Origin: Candidatus Anammoxibacter sp.
GTDB taxonomy: Bacteria; Planctomycetota; Brocadiia; Brocadiales; Anammoxibacteraceae
Direction: 5' to 3'
Assembly (NCBI GenBank): GCA_021777105.1
Contig: JAIQZQ010000123.1
Span: 1 to 47,762, forward strand
Length of the DNA: 47,762 bases
Shown here piece after piece: positions 43,714 through 47,762 of the stretch; the stretch's first letter is position 1; each line of letters starts with the position of its first letter. The notes beneath the pieces were generated by a model. It saw nothing but the letters and a program-made list of their open reading frames with translations. It was not told where the DNA came from and made no database searches. Both the position numbers and the translations under genes were made by a program.

Positions 43714-45171
43714 ATGGAAAACACAGCGTTACTTGACAAAGGCGGCATTATTTTTATGGGCATCTACCTTGCCTCGCTAATTTTAGTGGGACTTGCCGGC
43801 AGATTTGCGCGAAAAGAAGACACAATGGCCGACTTCTTCCTAAGCGGCCGCAATATGGGCCTGTTTGTCCTGTTCCTCACCCTGTACGCAACCCAGTACA
43901 GCGGCAACACAATGATCGGCTTTGCCGGCAAATCATATCGGCAGGGCTACCACTTTCTGGTTAGCGTCACATTTATGATAGCGGTGATCGGCGCCATCCT
44001 GATTTACGCCCCAAAGCTCTTTAAACTATCAAGAAAGTTTAATTATATAACTGTCGGTGATTTCATACAACACAGGTTTAACTCCCGTATACTAACCATA
44101 ATAATCACAATCATCAGCATTATCGCCCTCGGCAACTACATATTGTCAAACCTTAAGGCAATCGGCTACATTGTTGTGACCGCGACCGGCGGCAAAGTCA
44201 CATTTACCCAGGGCATAATCGTACTATCTATAATAATGATAGTTTACGAGACCCTCGGAGGCATGCGCAGCGTTGCCTGGACGGACGTTATCCAGGGGAT
44301 AATGCTGCTGGTAGGCTGCGTATTCATCTTCGGCCTTATCGAATACCATTACGGAGGTCTCACAACAGCCGCAAAAACACTGATAAAAGATCATCCAAAA
44401 ATATGGAGCCCCCCAACCTGGGAACAGAAACGTTTCTGGTTTAGTTCAATAATAATGTTCTTCTTCGGCATCTCCATCTATCCCCACGCAATACAGAGGA
44501 TATATGCCGCGCGGGACGAAAGGACGCTAAAAAGATCGCTGCAGATTATGGTCTTTATGCCCATAGTCACAACATTCTTCATGATACTGGTCGGCATCGT
44601 CGGCCTCACAAGGTTTCCCGGTCTTGACAAGCAAGGCAGCGAAAAGATAGCCATGCTTCTGCTTACAGATATCGCAAAACATATTCCCGGAGTCAAAATA
44701 TTCCTCGTAATATTCCTTTCAGCCACCGTAGCCGCAATTATGTCAACGGTAGACTCAGCCCTGCTGGCAATATCATCCCTGTTCACGCAAGACCTCTACC
44801 GCAGAATACGCCCAAACGTTTCCCAACATCATTTAACAACCACGGGCAAGATATTTTCATGGGCGCTTATGGGAACCATGGCCTACCTGGCAACCATTTT
44901 GCCTCAAACAATATGGAAGCTTATAGAGATAAAACTTGAGATCCTGTGCCAGGCGGCCCCAGCCATATTTTTAGGCGTCCATATTAAATCACTGCGAAGT
45001 TCCCCGGTTTTATACGGCCTTGCCGCCGGCCTGAGCGTAACCCTTTTCCTGATGTGGGCGGGCGATATGGGCCTCAACATCCCGGCAAAACCATGGGGAA
45101 TACATGCGGGAGTGCTGGGACTAGCGTTGAATTTTGGAGTAATTGGCGCGTTTTCACTGAGGAAAAAGTAA
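43714..45171 (+). CDS. Sodium/solute symporter family (SSS) protein
   Basis: 485 residues from ATG 43714; an in-frame TTG 36 bases earlier would add a run unlike a family N-terminus. About 13 TM helices are predicted. The SSS signature features are visible: TMADFFLSGRNMGLFVLFLT, ATQYSGNTMIGFAGKSYRQG, YETLGGMRSVAWTDVIQGI and SATVAAIMSTVDSALLAISS, where the last carries the Na2-site Ser residues. It imports a small solute with sodium; pantothenate, proline and urea transporters all share this fold, so the substrate is open. No clear ribosome site is seen. The stop codon TAA is already the first part of the ~257-bp repeat. Confidence 0.9.
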   Translation: MENTALLDKGGIIFMGIYLASLILVGLAGRFARKEDTMADFFLSGRNMGLFVLFLTLYATQYSGNTMIGFAGKSYRQGYHFLVSVTFMIAVIGAILIYAPKLFKLSRKFNYITVGDFIQHRFNSRILTIIITIISIIALGNYILSNLKAIGYIVVTATGGKVTFTQGIIVLSIIMIVYETLGGMRSVAWTDVIQGIMLLVGCVFIFGLIEYHYGGLTTAAKTLIKDHPKIWSPPTWEQKRFWFSSIIMFFFGISIYPHAIQRIYAARDERTLKRSLQIMVFMPIVTTFFMILVGIVGLTRFPGLDKQGSEKIAMLLLTDIAKHIPGVKIFLVIFLSATVAAIMSTVDSALLAISSLFTQDLYRRIRPNVSQHHLTTTGKIFSWALMGTMAYLATILPQTIWKLIEIKLEILCQAAPAIFLGVHIKSLRSSPVLYGLAAGLSVTLFLMWAGDMGLNIPAKPWGIHAGVLGLALNFGVIGAFSLRKK

Positions 45172-45425
45172 CAATTTAGTTGTTTGAAAAGTGTACCGGC
45201 TAAAATTTGTTGCTATGGCGCTAATAGGCGCGTAATGCCTTTTGATACTGGATGCTGGATGCTTGATACTAGATTGTTGGTTTCATTTCTTTGAAATGAG
45301 CAAATTTAAAATCATACCGACATCCGGTATCTAGAAACCAGCATCCAGTATCCATGCCATAAGGTATTTATGGACGCTTTCTTATTATTTAGACTTTAAA
45401 ATTTTCAAAATTCTAAACTGATACA
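45169..45425 (+). repeat. Full ~257-bp repeat unit, left arm of the inverted pair
   Basis: This copy defines the unit. The part 45245-45425 is the reverse complement of 47582-47762, and 45169-45311 is the reverse complement of 1-143. It is rich in ATCCAGTATC, GGATGCTGG and GCTTGATACTAGA words that form small internal inverted repeats. It begins inside the symporter stop codon. Confidence 0.93.
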
Positions 45426-45438
45426 GTATACGTAAGTT

Positions 45439-45500
45439 TGGAGTCCATTAACCGTGTTAATGGTTTATTTTTTTAACATCAACACGGTTGATGGACTCCA
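45439..45500. repeat. 24-bp imperfect inverted repeat hairpin
   Basis: TGGAGTCCATTAACCGTGTT (then AATG) pairs with CATCAACACGGTTGATGGAC (then TCCA). Two mismatches lie in the 24-bp stem, with a T-rich loop. It lies just inside the left arm and looks like a REP-type element or transposon end. Confidence 0.75.
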
Positions 45501-45678
45501 CATATTTTAATCAAATAAATTTGGCGTCATTAACATGATTTTTAAATTACGTTGAATAGTTACAGGAAAAAAGCATAAGGAACGTGAAAGAAATAAACTG
45601 TTCCTTACTTCCTTACTTTTCAAGTTGCAACAATTTAAGTATTATGTTATATTTTTGAAAGTAAAGGAGGCGCAAAAA

Positions 45679-45924
45679 ATGACCATAACCATGACATCGA
45701 AGAATCAAATCACTATACCTAAAAAGGTTGTAGATACACTTAATTTAAACAAAGGCGCCATGTTTGATATCAAGATTAATGGACATCGCATTGAGCTTGT
45801 TCCGGTGGAAGTAGTTGAAAAAGTTTTTACAGACGAAGAATATGCCGAACTCGGCAAACTTATAGAAAGCCAAAAGAGCAAAGCAAAAAAAGTAACGCAG
45901 AAATTTATTAACAATCTTAAATAA
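45679..45924 (+). CDS. AbrB/MazE-type antitoxin
   Basis: 81 residues from ATG 45679, which follows AAAGGAGG at eight bases; an upstream in-frame start is much weaker. The N-terminal half is a swapped-hairpin AbrB DNA-binding domain (MTSKNQITIPKKVVDTLNL, GAMFDIKINGHRIELVP). The C-terminal half is acidic then basic, the usual toxin-wrapping tail. It should repress its operon and neutralise the RelE-like toxin, which starts 11 bases after its stop. Confidence 0.88.
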   Translation: MTITMTSKNQITIPKKVVDTLNLNKGAMFDIKINGHRIELVPVEVVEKVFTDEEYAELGKLIESQKSKAKKVTQKFINNLK

Positions 45925-45935
45925 CCATATCACAC

Positions 45936-46238
45936 ATGCCGCTAACTTTCCTTTATTACCCCTCTTTTGAACGAAGTTTTAAAAATCTTGACACTGCGAC
46001 AAAAAAAACTGTTAAACGCATTCTAAAAACGCTTCTTGTCTATTATGCATCTAATTGCCGGTTGCCGGAGGCGCAAAAAATAGAGCCGCATTTCTTTTAC
46101 AAACAACTGCGAAAGCCATATTATGAAGCCGGCGTTGAAAATAAAATCCGCGTGCTTATTGAACGTGAAAAATCATCATGTTATGCCATTTTAGCAGGCA
46201 ACCACGACCAAATAAAACGATTTTTACTGCGGCATTAA
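45936..46238 (+). CDS. RelE/ParE-superfamily toxin, intact
   Basis: 100 residues with RelE-like features: LTFLYYPSFERSFKNLDTAT (helical hairpin), FYKQLRKPYYEAGVENKIRV (core strands with the Arg/Lys positions) and a C-terminal basic HDQIKRFLLRH. It probably cleaves mRNA on the ribosome. Paired with the AbrB-type antitoxin just upstream. This is the only toxin in the island without visible damage. No ribosome site stands out, so it is likely translated by coupling. Confidence 0.8.
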   Translation: MPLTFLYYPSFERSFKNLDTATKKTVKRILKTLLVYYASNCRLPEAQKIEPHFFYKQLRKPYYEAGVENKIRVLIEREKSSCYAILAGNHDQIKRFLLRH

Positions 46239-46404
46239 TTTCCGTTTGAAATCCCTCAAAAGCATTTTAAGAAACGCTTGACCTAAAGCCAATACCGGAT
46301 AAGTTACTTACCGCTTCGATTGTTTTGTCCATATATTTCCCTTTTGAGGTTGATTACTGGAAAATAATAGATACTATTTTCCACATGAAACCGGAGGTTA
46401 CAAA

Positions 46405-46653
46405 ATGCGCGCAATACAAGTGACTTTTGACGGCGAGCTGGTGAATGAAGGGGATAAAATTGTTAAGACACTTCGCACAACCCGCTCTGCCTTTACCAGA
46501 AACGCGCTTCGGAAAGCGATTAACCAATTAAAAGCCAAATCGCTAGAAGAAAAACATCGCAAATGGCGCCGGAACCAACATGCAGAGAAAGATGAATTTT
46601 CAATCAGGGAAAATGAACAGGAGTGGGAGATTAATGAAAAGAGGCGAGATTAA
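46405..46653 (+). CDS. MazE-like ribbon-helix-helix antitoxin, partner broken
   Basis: 82 residues. The N-terminal RHH motif MRAIQVTFDGELVNEGDKIV then LRTTRSAFTRNALRKAI is typical of MazE-type antitoxins that pair with MazF/PemK. The charged C-terminus (KHRKWRRNQHAEKDEFSIRE, then QEWEIN) fits the toxin-binding tail. A GGAGG-like site (CCGGAGGTTACAAAATG) is good. It overlaps the first codons of a MazF-like frame, as in functional pairs, but the toxin is cut short by a repeat. It is therefore an orphan antitoxin. Confidence 0.85.
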   Translation: MRAIQVTFDGELVNEGDKIVKTLRTTRSAFTRNALRKAINQLKAKSLEEKHRKWRRNQHAEKDEFSIRENEQEWEINEKRRD

Positions 46654-46699
46654 TCGTAGGTTGGGTAGAGGCACGAAACCCAACAACAATTCAGGTTGA
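46634..46699 (+). pseudogene. MazF/PemK toxin remnant (first seven codons)
   Basis: The frame starts inside the antitoxin's last codons and reads MKRGEIN. This is the usual N-terminus of MazF-family toxins (MKRGxIW or similar). It then enters a GTAGGTTGGGTAGAG repeat at 46655 (RRLGRGTKPNNNSG) and stops. The overlap position and sequence are just what a MazEF operon would show. The rest of the toxin is not found downstream. Confidence 0.7.
46655..46687 (+). repeat. GTAGGTTGGGTAGAG repeat, copy 2
   Basis: CGTAGGTTGGGTAGAGGCAC then GAAACCCAACAAC. It truncates the MazF-like frame. Confidence 0.85.
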
Positions 46700-46754
46700 C
46701 GCCACAAAACCAGCGCGCATCGCTTCAAACAAGAATCACATGTTTTTTTATCTA

Positions 46755-46788
46755 TGTTGGGTTTCGCCTTGCTCTACCCAACCTACGG
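46755..46788 (-). repeat. GTAGGTTGGGTAGAG repeat, copy 3 (inverted)
   Basis: GTTGGGTTTCGCCTTGCTCT then ACCCAACCTACGG, the reverse complement of the family consensus. With copy 2 it forms a larger inverted repeat. Confidence 0.85.
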
Positions 46789-46873
46789 ATTATTCGTATC
46801 CAACTGTGTTAAAAGGCTTTGAATTGAAAAAGCAGGAGCAAATCGGTTTCTTTTGCTTTAAATCTATAATAAA

Positions 46874-46907
46874 TTGTAGGTTGGATAGAGGAACGAAACC
46901 CAACAAT
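46874..46907 (+). repeat. GTAGGTTGGGTAGAG repeat, copy 4
   Basis: TTGTAGGTTGGATAGAGGAA then CGAAACCCAACAA. From 46908 to 47048 there is no gene, only the common dispersed words CGCGGATGACACTGATGACG and ACCACTGATTTTACAGATTT. Confidence 0.8.
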
Positions 46908-47048
46908 GATTTCACAGATTTTAAAGCGGAAAGCAAGAAGCATAGAACGCGGATGACACTGATGACGCGGATTTGCGGGGATAAAAGCAAAAGCTATAAA
47001 CCACTGATTTTACAGATTTATACAGATTAAAAAGCGAAAAACATATCT

Positions 47049-47336
47049 TTAAGATGGCAACCGTTTCTTGATTTGTTTTAGCAATTTATTATATTCTTCA
47101 TGCGATCCGATCCAAAACCAAACAATTACATTCTTTTTAAGAACCCCCATCGCTCGCCAGTCTAAACCAACTCGAACTGAAAATATTGGCAAAACAGGAT
47201 CTATTTATTTAAATTGCAATGACGGGGTATAAGGATTAACCTTCCACTGTTTGTATGATTTATGGGCTTGAAGCTTTATGTTTTGCGGTAGTTTTTTGAA
47301 TGATTTTCTAAAACGCGGGTTGGTATGAGAAATCAT
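47049..47336 (-). pseudogene. ParE/RelE-like toxin gene with in-frame stop
   Basis: Read on the minus strand from ATG 47336 the frame is MISHTNPRFRKSFKKLPQNI, then NPYTPSLQFK, a TAA at 47205-47207 (codon 44), and IDPVLPIFSVRVGLDWRAMG, then VIVWFWIGSHEEYNKLL. The total is 95 codons plus a final stop. The two halves match one continuous ParE-like toxin (compare the usual LxFK ... YSVRVxxxYRAxG ... WFWIGxHxxY pattern). The TAA could come from a CAA Gln codon by a single change. It starts with an ATGA overlap of the antitoxin stop. The nonsense mutation probably inactivates it. Confidence 0.82.
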
Positions 47337-47551
47337 AATTTATCCCAATCGGCCTGGTCCGTTCGACCTTTTTCCAGGTCTTCTAATGCCTCTTCTGCAA
47401 GAAAAGCTAAAACATCGCGCGATTCATTAAAAGAGTTCTCCCATCGCATCTCAGATTCCATCTCGGCAATCCACAATGAAGCAAATTTCTCCTGTTCATC
47501 TTGAGGGAGTTTTGAAGCCATATCAAAAGCTTTTTTTAAAAGTGGTGTCAT
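47333..47551 (-). CDS. Small antitoxin-like protein paired with broken ParE-like toxin
   Basis: 72 residues, acidic and helical (LLKKAFDMASKLPQDEQEKF, then WIAEMESEMRWENSF). The C-terminus is ALEDLEKGRTDQADWDKL. I recall this kind of protein as the upstream partner of ParE/RelE-type toxins. It has no DNA-binding ribbon visible. An AGGAAA ribosome site precedes the start, and its stop overlaps the toxin start by four bases. It is intact while its toxin carries a nonsense codon. Confidence 0.72.
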   Translation of the reverse strand: MTPLLKKAFDMASKLPQDEQEKFASLWIAEMESEMRWENSFNESRDVLAFLAEEALEDLEKGRTDQADWDKL

Positions 47552-47581
47552 GATAATTTCCTATTATGTTTTTTGATTTAT

Positions 47582-47762
47582 TGTATCAGTTTAGAATTTT
47601 GAAAATATTAAAGTCTAAATTATAAGAAAGCGCCAATAAATACCTTATGGCATGGATACTGGATGCTGGTTTCTAGATGCCGGATGTCGGTATGATTTTA
47701 AATTTGCTCATTTCTAAGAAATGAAACCAACAATCTAGTATCAAGCATCTAGCATCCAGTAT
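47582..47762 (-). repeat. ~257-bp repeat, right arm (cut by window end)
   Basis: It is the reverse complement of 45245-45425 with scattered mismatches, and its last 64 bases match window positions 1-64 with two mismatches. With the left arm it encloses a 2.15-kb toxin-antitoxin island. Confidence 0.93.

Noticed and set aside
46740..47030. 96-codon plus-strand open frame in the toxin-antitoxin island
   Set aside because: It translates two GTAGGTTGGG repeats and common dispersed intergenic words (HRTRMTLMTRICG-type), a known kind of spurious prediction.
1..47762. Circular element with terminal overlap
   Set aside because: The 64-base match between the ends has two mismatches and belongs to a repeat with a third copy inside the window, so it does not show circularity.
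45169..47762. CRISPR-like array from the repeated CCAGTATC/CTAGCATC words
   Set aside because: The words are irregularly spaced, vary in orientation and form inverted repeats; no regular repeat-spacer pattern or cas gene is present.

Overview
The window looks like a piece of an uncultured, environmental, probably Gram-negative bacterium. Base composition is AT-leaning. Large multidomain signalling kinases, envelope and secreted proteins, several toxin-antitoxin modules and several families of short intergenic repeats sit side by side. Nothing here fixes the phylum: glnA, rmuC, the sodium/solute symporter and tRNA-Asp are chromosomal housekeeping genes without a diagnostic signature. There is no CRISPR array, no phage structural gene and no plasmid replication gene. 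Both window ends lie inside copies of the same ~257 bp repeat, so they may be assembly breaks.

Layout. (1) 1-1905: a repeat end, an unrecognised 257-aa gene, a hairpin-rich mobile repeat and a pair of small conserved hypotheticals. (2) 2113-18923: a signalling cluster of five histidine kinases. These are a Cache-HAMP-PAS-PAS kinase, a REC-PAS kinase, a membrane hybrid kinase with three REC domains, a 2145-aa Ser/Thr kinase-ATPase-GAF-PAS-histidine kinase-REC protein and a short REC-kinase. No DNA-binding output regulator is present, so outputs must be elsewhere or phosphorelay-only. (3) 19136-19805: a HigBA-type toxin-antitoxin pair. (4) 20118-30377: a minus-strand run of exported proteins (YVTN beta-propeller, CSLREC beta-helix, PPC-like protein, matrixin-like zinc protease). 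It is interrupted by an IS4-family insertion sequence carrying a DruA-like (DUF4338) gene, with an 11-bp target duplication inside a ~200-bp MITE-like repeat. (5) 30542-31880: a truncated paralogue of the 112-aa gene and a HEPN-MNT pair. (6) 32273-34805: a MacA-like adaptor lipoprotein and a MacB/FtsX-type permease with no ATPase gene. (7) 35083-37767: a GlpX-like fructose-bisphosphatase domain that has lost key catalytic residues, fused to a long TPR-like helical region. (8) 38159-45171: tRNA-Asp, a cyclic-nucleotide-binding protein, glutamine synthetase, RmuC, a ZIP-like membrane protein and a sodium/solute symporter. (9) 45169-47762: a toxin-antitoxin island between inverted copies of the ~257-bp repeat. 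It holds one intact AbrB-RelE pair, a MazE-like antitoxin whose MazF is cut off after seven codons by a repeat, and an antitoxin-ParE pair whose toxin has an in-frame stop.

The strongest candidates for something under-described are the IS-borne DruA-like gene, the GlpX pseudoenzyme-TPR fusion, the shared C-terminal helical domain in two exported neighbours, and the repeat-bounded toxin-antitoxin island in which two of three toxins are broken but their antitoxins are intact. All functional calls are by eye from translated sequence and remembered family motifs; no database search was run.
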